Part shown: one piece after another, positions 11,801 to 21,684 of the stretch | Numbering within the stretch: the stretch's first letter is position 1 | Layout of the letters: every line of letters starts with the position of its first letter | DNA from: Silene latifolia | Lineage: Eukaryota; Streptophyta; Magnoliopsida; Caryophyllales; Caryophyllaceae | Assembly (NCBI RefSeq): GCF_048544455.1 | Contig: NC_133535.1 | Coordinates: forward strand, 86,366,120 to 86,430,119 | Length of the DNA: 64,000 bases | Direction of reading: 5' to 3' | Notes under the pieces: model-generated | Database searches by the model: none | The model's input: the letters and a program-made list of their open reading frames with translations, nothing else | Told to the model about the DNA's origin: nothing | Program-made: the position numbers and the translations under genes

Positions 11801-12172
11801 AAATTGAGCGGTCAAAGGAGGATGATCCAAATCCAAGAGTTGGAGGAGTTCCGACTACAATCCTATGAGAATGCGAAGATTTACAAAGAAAGAATAAAAT
11901 TGCTTCATGATAAGAGAATTAGACAAAAGGCCTTGCACAAGGGAGACAAAGTCCTTCTATTCAATTCCCGCTACCGACTCTTTCCGGGAAAATTGAACTC
12001 TAGATGGATGGGTCCCTATGTGATAACCGAAGTTGGAAAATATGGAGATTTCAAACTCAAGGCGGAAGATGGAAGCAAGTTCAAAGTAAATGGTCAAAGG
12101 TTGAAGCCATACTATGAAGGAGCATTTGTTGGAGAGGTCGAGGTCACCTACCTCGGGCCTCCTCACCCTTGA
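8861..12172 (+). pseudogene. pol: Gypsy-A pol: RT, RNase H and integrase, three in-frame stops
   Basis: One reading phase covers the whole region with only three stops (TGA 10916, TAA 11207, TAG 11360) and no frameshift. The first about 130 residues are an acidic linker. RT follows, with [20 protein letters not shown] and the FMDD catalytic box near residue 380. RNase H shows [14 protein letters not shown] near residue 527, [12 protein letters not shown] and SDHRAL. Integrase has an HHCC zinc finger, catalytic Asp in WGIDYQGPF, Asp in SDGGTHF (11468) and Glu in GQVEISNRE (11576). There is no chromodomain at the C-terminus, as expected for Athila rather than chromoviruses. The first Met is at 8861, but the natural polyprotein would begin with gag, which is absent. 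Two of the three stops lie in integrase. Confidence 0.92.
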
Positions 12173-12179
12173 AAGGACC

Positions 12180-13058
12180 ATCTAAGGGAGAGTTTGGTGG
12201 AGTCCTCCCTAAACCACCACTTGTAAATATACTAACCCTCTAACTTGTATTTATTGTTTTATTGCATTTGTTTTAATAAATAGCATGAACTCTTTTCATG
12301 AGCGTAAGTGAGGGAGGGTTACTAATGAATTTTGAATGAAGGAAGGAACGAATTCTCGAGTGTGGGGACGCATCTAAGAGAGGAGAAAAAGTCAAAGGAA
12401 GAATTCACAGCCTGAACACGTGCGGATTCCCTGGAATCCGGGCGTTCTGAGGAGAATCCGTCCGTCCAGCTACACTGAGAATTTGAAGATTTTTGGACTG
12501 AAGGTGAATCCGAGCGTCCAAGGAGGGAAAACGCCCGTCTTGAAGAATCCGGCCGGATTTGAAGAAAGACGCCCGTCTTTCTACCAGTGCATTTCAAAGA
12601 AACTTTCTGTAGAGGAATCCGTCCGTCTTCAAAAGAAGACGCCCGTCCCGATGGAAAAGAATCCGAGCGTCTTATGCTCGGGACGCCCGTCTTTGAGGCG
12701 TCAAATTTTGGAAATTTCGCTGTGACAGAATCCGGGCGTATTGCCCAGAATCCGCCCGTCACGAGGAGCACCAATCCCAGCGTCTTCAGCTCAAATCCGC
12801 TCGTCCTCCCACGGTGTTTTGACCCGACTTTTCCCTAATTAAATTACACCCCACCACACATACAGTGACACATCACTACTCCTTCCACTTGCACTATAAA
12901 ACCCACCTCCTTATGACTCCCATACATATCCAAATCACTCTCTTAACCCACAAAATCAAAAAGCCCCAATTTTCTAGGGTTTCCAAAGGCAACACTCAAC
13001 CAACAAGGAACATCCTTACCCTTTCACAAATCAAAAGAATCCAACTTAAGAATCAAGA
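12180..13058 (+). other. Gypsy-A spacer between pol and the env-like ORF
   Basis: This is non-coding. It opens with the pol 3' flank, holds the dense AATCCG/GACGCC motif cluster described separately (12415-12815), and ends in a C- and A-rich leader with CACTATAAAACC at 12890-12902, which could be a TATA box for a separate env-like transcript about 160 bases upstream of its ATG. ORFs of 80 to 150 codons seen here on both strands follow the motif repeats and are not credible genes. Confidence 0.6.
12415..12815. repeat. AATCCG / GACGCC motif cluster inside Gypsy-A
   Basis: Well over a dozen units of the form (AATCCG or GACGCC)-2 bases-CGTC occur in 400 bp, with several variant middles: GG, TC, AG, CC. 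The 6-mer AATCCG plus CG-containing partner is the same module as in both LTRs of this element. Units are irregularly spaced, so this is not a simple tandem repeat. It is strongly CpG-rich compared with flanking DNA. Confidence 0.75.
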
Positions 13059-14591
13059 ATGGCACCAAGGAGATCCTCTTTTAGGAATGCAAGAAGACCA
13101 AGGATGATGGGAAGTTCTTCTACCTCCCATCTCAACACATTAAGAAGGGAACATGAAGAGATTGTAGATCTTACAAGGCTTGATGACTTCTCAAATGTGG
13201 AATTTGTCAATGATGTGCAAAGATTAGTCTTCCACCGGCTTCTAAGTAAGAATATTCTTCCCAGTAAGTTTTTATGTCATGCTACCTTGAGGAAACTTGG
13301 GATTTATCACCAAGTGGAAGCTCTCTTTGAGGTTTTTGGTCTTTCAACCCTTTTTCGCATGTATGAACCAACCTATCGGTCTCTTGTGCTTGAATTTTTG
13401 AGCTTTTTGAAGATTACAACCTTGAACAAAGTGATATACATAGAGTTTAGGTTGGAGAATGTTTCTAGGATGATGACCCTTGTAGAATTCGCGAATGTGT
13501 TTGGACTCGATGTTTCGCCTACCCGAACATCGAAACCCAAAAAGTATAGTGTTGAACCTTTGTGGAGGGCCATGACGGGCCGGGATTTCATTCATACCAA
13601 GGAATGTCTTGCTTTTCATATCCAAAACCCGATCTTGAGGCTTACTTATCGATTTCTTTCGGGCACTCTACTTGCCCGCCGAGATCCGGCCATCATGAAC
13701 CAATTAGACCTTGTGTTTATGGAATCCTACCTCAACATTCAAGGGAGAAATGCGTATCACTTCAATGCACCTCTAGTATTTCTAGAGAAATGGGCAAAGT
13801 TTAGAAATGGGGACGATGATGGAATGAAGCACATAGTAAATGGAGGACTCATTACTAGGCTTGCAAAGTACTTCAACCCGAGGTTCAATGAGAATGATGA
13901 GTACACTCCACTTACGGGAAACACGAGGATTAATGAAGATCTCCTTCTCATCCATCACCATTGGATAACCCTTGAGGGGGTTGATAAGCGGATAAAAGGG
14001 TTGACAAAAGGAAGCGATCCGATTTATCTTCCAATGCCCGATCTACCACGTATCTCCCCAAGAAGAGGAAACTTGTCTCCAATGCCATCCTACCTCATCC
14101 TAAGTCAAACAAGGCAGGCACCACCTCCAAATCCACCACAACAACAACGAGAATAACAAACTCAAGATGAGAAGATAAAAGTGCCTCCCTACCCCTTTCC
14201 CTACCAACCGTATAACCATCCAAATCCCTTCATCCTCCCCCGTGATGACTTTGTCACGGGAATCTTACAAGATCTACACTACCGTCAATACGAAACCTCC
14301 GTGGACACTTACTATGCACTCTATCCTCAATATCACGAGATGGTTCGAAGAGGACGGATTAGTGAGGAAGGAGCTTTCCCCTCATGGGCTAAAATGGATT
14401 TGCTCTTCCCCAACTCGAAGAGAGCTAATGAAAGGGAGAACGGTAGACAAGAGGAGGGGAGTGGTAATTCTTGTGGAGGTGACACGGTGGAGCTTGAGAG
14501 TGAGGAAGACGAATTCATGGACCCAAGTTTGAGTGATGCTTCAAAGGAGATTTGGGATAGCGATGTAGAGGGAGATGATGCCGATGTCTAG
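13059..14591 (+). pseudogene. Gypsy-A env-like ORF (Athila ORF downstream of pol), one internal stop
   Basis: The frame starts at ATG 13059 (MAPRRSS) and runs about 510 codons in one phase, interrupted once by TAA at 14154-14156. The N-terminal part has KFLCHATLRKLGIY and a TYRSLVLEFLSFL segment shared with the + strand ORFs of Gypsy-B (21685 and 46398). The C-terminal part is Pro/Tyr/Gln-rich and ends in a strongly acidic tail. Its position after pol is that of the extra ORF of Athila elements, sometimes called env-like. I see no convincing signal peptide or transmembrane pair, so an envelope role is not supported. The stop sits in a Pro/Gln-rich linker; readthrough cannot be judged. Confidence 0.85.
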
Positions 14592-16731
14592 AAGACTACT
14601 TCATCACTAGGTGGAGCGGGCGAGAGGCACCCAGCTAAGTTTAAGTGAAGTTTTCTCATCTCTCCTCTTTATTTTTCAAAGTCTCATGAAAAGAAGTTTG
14701 TGTCTTGTTACCTTGTATTATTATTAATTTTGATCATCGTTGGAGTAGTCCTAGCACCATAGAGGACTCACACTTCGGTACCATTGAGGTGTTCTCATTT
14801 TATTGTTCCCACTTTCAAAATCCAAAATGACAAATTAGTTTCATGCATTGCATAGTGTGTGCATGAACTACACCCATCCTTGGACATTAGCAATAGTGTC
14901 TAACTCGGTTTGGGTAAGTTAATGCATACACAACGGGAGGTAATCTAAATTATCCTCTCTGTCATAACAAAAACCATGCATCATGTAGTGTAGCTCTTAG
15001 TGTAGATTGCATTTAGTGTAGAAATCATGCATCATCTCTGCATAATTTCCATCATTTTGGCCATTGAGGACAATGCCCATATTAGTGTGGGGATGGGAAT
15101 TCTAACATTTAACTCTTATTCAAAAAAATCCAAAAAAAATTTTGAAAAAGTTCGAAAATCATAAAAATTTTGAAAATTGAAAACCCAAAAACATGTTTAT
15201 TTCCTTTTGTAGTCTTGTGTATATATTGTTTTGTATATATTGTGTTTGTTCTATCCTTGTTCACATTGATTGACTACGCCACATCCGAGACATGAGGATA
15301 TTGAAGACCGCATGGTATGATCTTTCCAATCTCCTTTTTCCTCTTTATGTTAATGACTATGTGGCTTTATTTTGATTGATGTGGTATAACAATGTGAACT
15401 TAGGACTTGCATTTAGTTTATATGTCATATTAGTTGATAGAATCACTTGCATTAGGATGTTTATATTAGTTGCATCATAGCATATAGTTGCATTTAGAAA
15501 AAGTTTTGAAAAATGCTTAATTAGGAACTTTGACAAGAGCAACTAAGCCATTACAAATACTTGTTCAACTTAAGACTTTGCCTACTAGAATGGTTGTAAA
15601 ACACCCTAGATAGTGTCATACTAGTGTCTTTTGACCCATGACCCAAGGCCTAGTCAAGGGTTTGCATGTGAGTCACCTATCCAACCCCGTGATGCGATGT
15701 GGACTTGGTTAACTTGTCTAGGTGACCTTGATTGACCTTGTGGTAAGGCAACCCAAAAATATTTTCTATCAATAAGCTTGAAGTGCTCATTTCAAGGAAT
15801 TTTGTCATGTGGAAGTAATTTAATGCCAAGGAAACCTCAAATGTTATGAATTGTTGAATGTTGAGAAATTTAAATTGTTTTGAATGAGGCGTACCACTTC
15901 GATGTGCTTTGGAGCGGGATCCATTGAATTGGGCCCCCACACGGTTGTGAATTCGGCTGCCTAGAGACAGAGTGACTATCACCCCGAAAAGCTATTGTCT
16001 AGAGGTTAACCGGTTGCCTAATAAGCGATTGGCGAAAGCAAAGGACACTAGCCCGGAAGGGACAAACCCCATCTAAAATTCTTGAAATGTGAAAGTGAAA
16101 TGAGGACAATTTTGAATACTAGTCATATCCACTCGTTGTGTATAATGATTTGAGCATTTCATTCCCAAAAAGCCTTTTTGTCAAGCCACTTTGTCGAGCT
16201 TGGGACGATCCATGGCCTTTACTTTTGTAGAGAATTCGAGACTTGTCATGTCATATGCTACTAGCATCATAGGGATCATCATTCCACCACCATCCGATCG
16301 CTCTTGACGAAAGCATTTGGAAATTGAGGATGAAAGTAGTCTAGTTTAACACCATTTGGAGGTGATTTAGTGCCATCCTCTTAGCCTTCGTAATTTGTTG
16401 AACTAGTATTTGTGAAGGATTACATGCTCTTAAATTTGTTCCTCTTTAGTGCCTCCGCCGCTTGATGAGGAAGTGGCTATTCCTTTTTGTAGATGCATCC
16501 ATTATGTGATTTTGCGTGCTTAATATTTGGATGTGTCGCCATTTTGGCAAGACCCACCTTGCCTTGCAAGAAGGCATCCTACCTCATGGTTGTCTTGTTG
16601 TGAGTTGAAGGGGCGGAGTGAGAGCCGCTAATTGTCTCATATCGGCTAAGTTATTAGGTAAGTTTAAATAATGGTCCTAGTCTTTGTCACCTCTTTACTC
16701 GGGACGAGCAAAGGTTTGGTTTGGGGATATT
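14592..16731 (+). other. Gypsy-A 3' non-coding region with polypurine tract
   Basis: About 2.1 kb without a credible ORF. CATTGAGGACAATG (15062-15075), followed by AGTGTGGGGATG, is a conserved block also found downstream of the env-like ORFs in Gypsy-B (23510, 57277). An A-rich run spans about 15120-15195. GGGACGAGCAAAGG (about 16701) recurs before the Gypsy-B 3' LTRs on their own strand. The purine-rich GGTTTGGTTTGGGGATATT just before 16732 is the likely plus-strand primer site. Confidence 0.7.
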
Positions 16732-17061
16732 TGAGGTGACCATAATTAGAGCATATTTAGCCCCCGAATTAGTCTTGTTCCCATGCTTTTTAGTGCATAT
16801 TTGGGTCATTTCTTATCTTTAGTTCTTTGTTTTGCATATTCTTTGAGATTTTGATCCCTTGGTAGGAAAGGAGTAAGAATCTTGCATTTTCATGGCAAAC
16901 AAGACTAAATTAATCGAATCAAATGACCAAGCATCAAGGAGAGACAAGATTAGAAGGCCTTTGTACATATTATAGTAGATGAGCAATGTTGAGAAAGGAT
17001 CCTTGAGTCCCCAAGGAATTCATGAAGAAAAGGGAAGAAAAGAAGAAGAAATCCTGCTGAG

Positions 17062-17255
17062 GCACAATCCGTGCGGATTGTCTACAATCCGTGCGGATTG
17101 TCTACAATCCGGCCGTCCTCCTCCTGCACAATCCGTGCGGTTTCACCACAAGACGCTCGGGTTTAACCACCACAATCCGCTCGGATTCACCTGAATCCGC
17201 TCGTGTTCCACCACCAGAATCTGCCCGTCCCGACTCTAATCCGCTCGGATTCCAG
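17062..17255. repeat. Palindromic AATCCG motif cluster in U3 of the Gypsy-A 3' LTR
   Basis: The partner of the 5' LTR cluster. The unit with the ACAATCCG-TG-CGGATTGT palindrome appears twice in direct tandem here and once in the 5' LTR, so motif copy number changed after or during insertion. Confidence 0.8.
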
Positions 17256-17395
17256 CACAGCGCAATTTCGTCTTCTCCAAGCTACAAAGAAAGAAGCCCT
17301 TCCTTCAAAAAATACCGGCTCCTCCCTGCTCAATCTAAAAAGTGTAATTACTAGTTTAGCCCTTAGTTAACCCTAATGCATCCCCCTAATCTCCA

Positions 17396-17406
17396 CTATA
17401 AATACC
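17396..17406 (+). promoter_or_regulatory. Probable TATA box of the Gypsy-A LTR
   Basis: CTATAAATACC lies about 665 bp into the LTR and downstream of the motif cluster, as expected for the U3/R border. The equivalent stretch is missing from the 5' LTR. Confidence 0.55.
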
Positions 17407-18498
17407 CCATTAGTCTAATTAGAAGAGGATGTTCTTCTTATCAATTCTTAGAGTAGTTAATATCAATCAAATCTCTCTTTAATTTTGTAATCAACAATTA
17501 ATCAAGTTCTAATACAAGTTTTACTTCCTTAATCTCTCTTTTGTTCATCCTTTATTTTGGGTAATTGAAGATTATTTGGGTTATTATTGGGAGATTGACA
17601 ACCTCTCAATCAAGCATCAAGTACTTCTTTTATCTTTGCTTTATTATTGGAATCATTAGTAGGTATAATTCTCTTAATCCCTTTTTAATTATTGTTAATT
17701 ACTTTCATTTATTCATCATGTTTCATTTTGTTGGTATGATTAACAACCTTGCTAGCATGATCAACATGATAATGAGTGAGTAGTCTCTTAGCTAGGGTTA
17801 ATGGGTGATTAGGGGAAACCAACATGGAGAATGATTCATGCTTAAATTAATATGCTTTCATGTTTTATTTGCTTGGTTGTTTTGATCTCAACTCATGCAC
17901 ATGTTATATTTGATGAAATGCTAAGCCTCTGAATCCTTGCATTTACCACCATCTCCTATCTTTTCAATGAGACTTTTAAGACATAACCCGACTCGAGTCT
18001 CATTAGACCATGCATGTTGTTGAGTAGGGAAGACTAAGTCGACTTGTAGGTGTTGTACAATCTAATCGATTCGGCTCCGGGACCCAAACTTTCCTAGGAT
18101 TGTAAGACATAACCCAACTCAATCCATCACAACAATAATTGCTTGCTTATAATTTGAGAACATGTTTGTATGATCAATTCCCATGATTCCCCTATGACCC
18201 CATGACACCCTAGTGCTTTTTAATCAATTGTTTACAACCCTTTAATTCATCTTGCTTGTTTATTTCCATTGATATTTTAGTTTAGTGACCTTCTACATCA
18301 ACCCAATTTGTGACACCCCTAAGACACCACTAGTTGCAATAGAAATCTCATTTCAATACCCGTCCCTTGGGATCCGACCTTTACTTGCCTCTTTACTAAT
18401 TGTAGAGTTGTTTGTGAAGCTATAAATTGTGTTTTGATTCGGACGTGACCCAACGACCACACCTTAAATTGTGAACACGAAACGGACCGATCAATGCG

Positions 18499-18738
18499 AC
18501 AATTCTTACAGGGACTAAAGGTAGTTCCTAGTTCGAATGAAGCAATCACCCTTTATTGTGTTAATAGTGGTGTCATTTTCCAGGCTAAGGAGCCTAAGCC
18601 TAGTAACAAATCTAGACACGTACTCAGGAAGTCTCACTTGATACGGGATTATGTGGAGCAAAAGGAGATAGCGCTATTCAAGATAGGGACGGATGACAAC
18701 ATTGCGGATCCTCTCACGAAAGTATTGCCGCATAGTAA
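18499..18738 (+). pseudogene. pol: Copia-1 RNase H, C-terminal part
   Basis: This continues RNase H after Gypsy-A: QFLQGLKVVPSS, then the NKSRHV segment and DDNIADPLTK close to the end of Copia pol. Reading is open into the Gypsy-B1 LTR, which starts at 18739. The sequence matches Copia-2 at 41678-41917 closely, ending at the same base of the Copia reading frame. Confidence 0.9.
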
Positions 18739-20275
18739 TGATAGAAGAAATACTAGGTCGCTAAATACTAGAATTAAACTACCAAATTAACAATTTATAA
18801 TCCAAACTATACTCTAGATTACTCTAATGGATAAAGTAATATAGTGCAAGTAAGGGTCGATCCCAAGAGAAGGACTTTTAAGCTAAATACTTGAATTGTA
18901 AACTATTGAATACTAATGACAAGTTTATTAACAAACAATGGTTATCAACAATAACAAACAATCGATAAACATAGATAAATGGGGGTTTTTGAGTTGATTG
19001 GTGACATGAAACAAAATAAAATTGCAATCTTTGTCTAACAAGCAATATAACAAACACTTGGTGAGCAAGAGAATTCAATATTAAAGAGGACTTGGTGCAA
19101 TCCTTCCTTAGTAACCAACAATAGTAAAGTTTGACTCTTTTATAACTCTCCTCTTATTATCCACCCAATACTTTCAAATCAAGATGTTAACACACACAAA
19201 ATAAACCATCCATGTATGTCCTTCAAGTTTAAACAACAATTCATTAAACCATGAGTGCAAATCAAATATGACCATTAAGAGTTGTGCCAAGATAAGAAGC
19301 TAGGATCAATTCTCACAAGATTAAACCATACAAATGAGAAAAGACATGAAATTTGCTACTTATTGCATGAATCCTTTAAACCAAATCAACATACAACAAG
19401 CTTGCTCTAAATAATCCTAGATAGATTAAACCATTTCTCTAGAATTTGCAATAGTTGGGTAAATAAAATGCAAAAGTGATCAATTCTAACATTCATCTAC
19501 TCAACATAAGAATTAAGCTCAAGGAAAGATCAATAGATAAATAAGAAGAGATCAAAAGAGTCTTACAATACCAAAGTTGGAGACTTTGGATGAACTAAAC
19601 CAAGCAAAGAAGGATTAGCCTTCCATATCCTTAGAAAAACCCAAGAATTGTGGAAAGATTAACATCCAATGCCAAAAGATTACAACTTTCCTCCTAAAAA
19701 TACCAAGTTCTCTTAACAAAACAAGTTTTTGAAATTATTGCTAAACAAGATGAGATTTAGGTCTCCAAAATGTGAACTATTTATAGGGCTGCACCCCCAT
19801 CTAGGTTAAACACGGATTTGCTTTCACCCAAAGGCTTAAGCACGGAAATCAACTTCACAAAGCTGAGAGGGACGCAGGCTGCGTCACATTCCGCAAGCCT
19901 GCTTAAAAGGGCGCAGACTGCGTCATATGACGCAGGCTGCGTTTTGGTCTGCCTCCGCGCTTCAAAGCTTCACTTCCTTTTGCAACTTCTTCAAGATTTA
20001 CCCTCCAATCTTCCTATCAAGGGATGATGACTCCAAAGTTGGTCAATCCAATGCCATTTCCACGTGATTGCTTGTCTACGAGTGTGGCTAGAGGCTCGTT
20101 CTCGGGACTTCGGGTCTTCCTCTTATACAAAGCTCCACACTTTAGTCAAAATGCTTTAGTCATAACAATCATTGGGAAGGGAAGATTAACTCACTATTCC
20201 GACTAACAAGACCCTTAATTTAAACAAACTTGGCCTAAAAAGGCCCTAGTGACTCGACACTTTTTGACTCTATCA
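18739..20275 (-). repeat. Gypsy-B1 3' LTR
   Basis: 1537 bp with terminal TGATAG...CTATCA. On the - strand it starts at 20275. A TATA-like CTATAAATAG (- strand) lies near 19777-19787. The CTTGGGATCGACC stretch near its end is Athila-like. A cluster of CGCAGGCTGCG motifs sits at 19871-19943. Confidence 0.93.
19871..19943. repeat. CGCAGGCTGCG palindrome cluster in U3 of the Gypsy-B1 LTR
   Basis: Four units of (GA)CGCAGGCTGCGTC or close variants, two of them joined by the perfect palindrome GCGTCATATGACGC. The cluster lies about 330-405 bp from the LTR start on the - strand. Related clusters occur at 23862-23935 and 36100-36151 in the same element. Confidence 0.85.
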
Positions 20276-21056
20276 AACTCCCCCAAACTTGGACTTTTGC
20301 TCGTCCCGAGTCAAACTCAAGGAAGGCATTTGGCAAGTCCATAAGCGGGTGTGAGGTTGAATGATCACTCTTCCCTTTCCACACCATTCTTATATCACCC
20401 TCTTTGAACAACCACCAATAAAAAGGGAAAATCTAGACTCAAAGTTTTTGACGCTCTCTCTTCACTCACTCCCCCGCCTTATCTCATTCCTCAAACAAAT
20501 ACACGACAAACCACCAACTCCGACTCCTCATTCAATTCCACCCTTCTTATCTCTCCAAAGTAGTAATGGTCACCCTTGTCTTATCCCAAGGCAATAGCAA
20601 GGTGACCTCTCATCCTCCTATTACAATTCATATCACTTATCACCACTTATAACACCCCTTTATCACTCCATGCAATGAAAATTATTCTACTTGGTTGGCC
20701 AAACTCCATTAAACATAAACAACACAAGTAGCCAAATTAAAAATCCACCAATTTGGGACAAATTTTCGTGACTTAAAAGAAATTAAATCCTAAACCTAGC
20801 CTCCTTCCAAGACCCTCCTTATCACTCCCTTCTTATCCCTCCATTTTTTTTTTTGAAAATCCCTCATTTTGCCTAAGGTGCCCTTTCGGGTTTTCACCTT
20901 AGCTTTTCCTTACTCCTCATGGTGGCTCGCAACTCGTTTATTCATTTTACCCGGAACGCCCTTTTGGGTTTTCGTTCCGTCCTTGGCCACCTTCCCATTC
21001 TTGCCTTAGGTGCCCACCCTTGTGGGTTTTCACCTAGCCGAGATTTATTTTTATTT
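20276..21056 (-). other. Gypsy-B1 3' untranslated region with PPT and hairpin array
   Basis: No credible ORF. The polypurine tract is AAGTTTGGGGGAGTT on the - strand (20276-20290), directly before the 3' LTR, preceded by GGGACGAGCAAAAG as in Gypsy-A. The far end holds three stem-loops (20873-21036). A T9-10 run occurs at about 20845-20854. Confidence 0.75.
20873..21036. other. Array of three similar stem-loops
   Basis: Stem 1 is CTAAGGTG/CACCTTAG (20873-20880, 20895-20902). Stem 2 is CGGAACG/CGTTCCG (20952-20958, 20973-20979). Stem 3 is TAGGTG/CACCTA (21007-21012, 21031-21036). Inside each is a second small stem (CCC/GGG, or CCCAC/GTGGG) followed by a TTTT bulge on the 3' side. Outer stem sequences differ while pairing and inner layout are kept, which suggests selection on structure. 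The array is conserved in Gypsy-B2 at 45586-45752. Which strand is active, and why, is unknown. Confidence 0.65.
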
Positions 21057-21301
21057 TTTTGCTCAAAATTACCACGAAAGCTCCTTCCCCCTCATAATTC
21101 TGGAACCCCTTCTCCTTCCCATAATCAAAAACCCTTTTCAAACTCACTTCCAATTTCCCTAAACTACCTTCAAATCCCACAAATCATCACCTTGAAACTT
21201 TTCCCCTTGTCACAAATCACTCCATTTTGTGATTACCACCATCAAATACCTCCCTCTACACACTTTTGACAAATTTTTCCCAAAAACCTCAAGAACCCTA
21301 G
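21057..21301 (+). repeat. Left arm of a 245-bp inverted repeat (Gypsy-B1)
   Basis: From TTTTGCTCAAAATTACC to AAGAACCCTAG. It is the inverted complement of 23597-23841 with only about eight differences seen by eye. The two arms enclose the antisense env-like ORF. Confidence 0.9.
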
Positions 21302-21409
21302 CTTTTGAGAATCCATTAATTCAAGCTTGAAGTTGGAATTCAAGGGTCCAAGACGGGTTTGGGAGCAACTAAGAGGATCAAGGAGCATTTCTTTGTGGAA
21401 ATCGAGAAG

Positions 21410-21673
21410 GTATAACAACCTAACTCCACTTTCAATTTTATGCTCTTGTATTAATCCGAAAATTGCTTTGCTTCGTATCTTTATAGGATTTTTGTTGATC
21501 TCTTGTTGCTAAGTTTGTTGTTGGTGATCAAATTTTTCTGGGTGAGGTAGAGGAAATCATCAGACACAAATTTTTCAGAAATTACAAAGTGTGCACACCA
21601 AGTGTTTGTTGATTTGCCTCATTGAGTGAAAAACTGTTTTGAGTGGTATTTGCATTGCTTTTAATCTTGCAAG
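21410..21673 (+). other. Possible 5' intron of the Gypsy-B antisense transcript
   Basis: GAGAAG|GTATAA at 21404-21415 resembles a 5' splice site, and TTTTAATCTTGCAAG ending at 21673 resembles a 3' splice site, 11 bases before the ATG at 21685. Gypsy-B2 has the same borders. This is a guess from consensus only. Confidence 0.25.
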
Positions 21674-21684
21674 GAAGTGTAATA

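Larger units (their letters stand above)
7022..18493 (+). mobile_element. Gypsy-A: Athila-like Ty3/Gypsy element lacking gag and protease
   Basis: The element is 11472 bp long with LTRs at 7022-8717 and 16732-18493, terminal TGAT...ATCA and TSD ATGCG (7017-7021, 18494-18498). The empty site survives in Copia-2 at 41673-41677. The PBS matches tRNA-Asp, typical of the Athila lineage. Interior order: pol (RT, RNase H, INT), a motif-rich spacer, an env-like ORF in sense, a long non-coding 3' region, PPT. No Gag or protease sequence lies between the PBS and RT. The two LTRs are very similar by eye apart from a few indels, so insertion is fairly recent. Confidence 0.93.
16732..18493 (+). repeat. 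Gypsy-A 3' LTR
   Basis: It starts TGAGGTGACC and ends GACCGATCA, 1762 bp. It keeps the probable core promoter CTATAAATACC at about 17396-17406, which the 5' LTR has lost. It has one extra copy of a 20-base unit of the palindromic motif near 17068-17107 relative to the 5' LTR. The TSD ATGCG follows at 18494-18498. Confidence 0.93.
549..18738 (+). mobile_element. Copia-1: decayed Ty1/Copia element, twice interrupted
   Basis: The own sequence of this element lies in three pieces: 549-1553, 4978-7021 and 18499-18738. In order they carry gag zinc knuckle, protease, GAG-pre-integrase, integrase, reverse transcriptase and RNase H, the Copia order with integrase before RT. The CACTA transposon and Gypsy-A sit in the gaps, each with a target-site duplication. 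The 3' end is cut off by insertion of Gypsy-B1 at 18739, next to AGTAA. No LTR of its own is recognised. Stops in protease (TAA 937), RT (TGA 6168, TAG 6615, TAG 6723) and a frameshift near 5600 make it non-functional. The lineage within Copia is not resolved. Confidence 0.9.

Noticed and set aside
12322..12774. ORFs of 100-150 codons on both strands over the Gypsy-A spacer
   Set aside because: Their composition follows the AATCCG/GACGCC motif repeats in every frame, so they are by-products of the cluster.
13059..14591. True envelope glycoprotein
   Set aside because: No clear signal peptide, transmembrane helix pair or cleavage site is visible; position after pol alone does not establish an envelope function.
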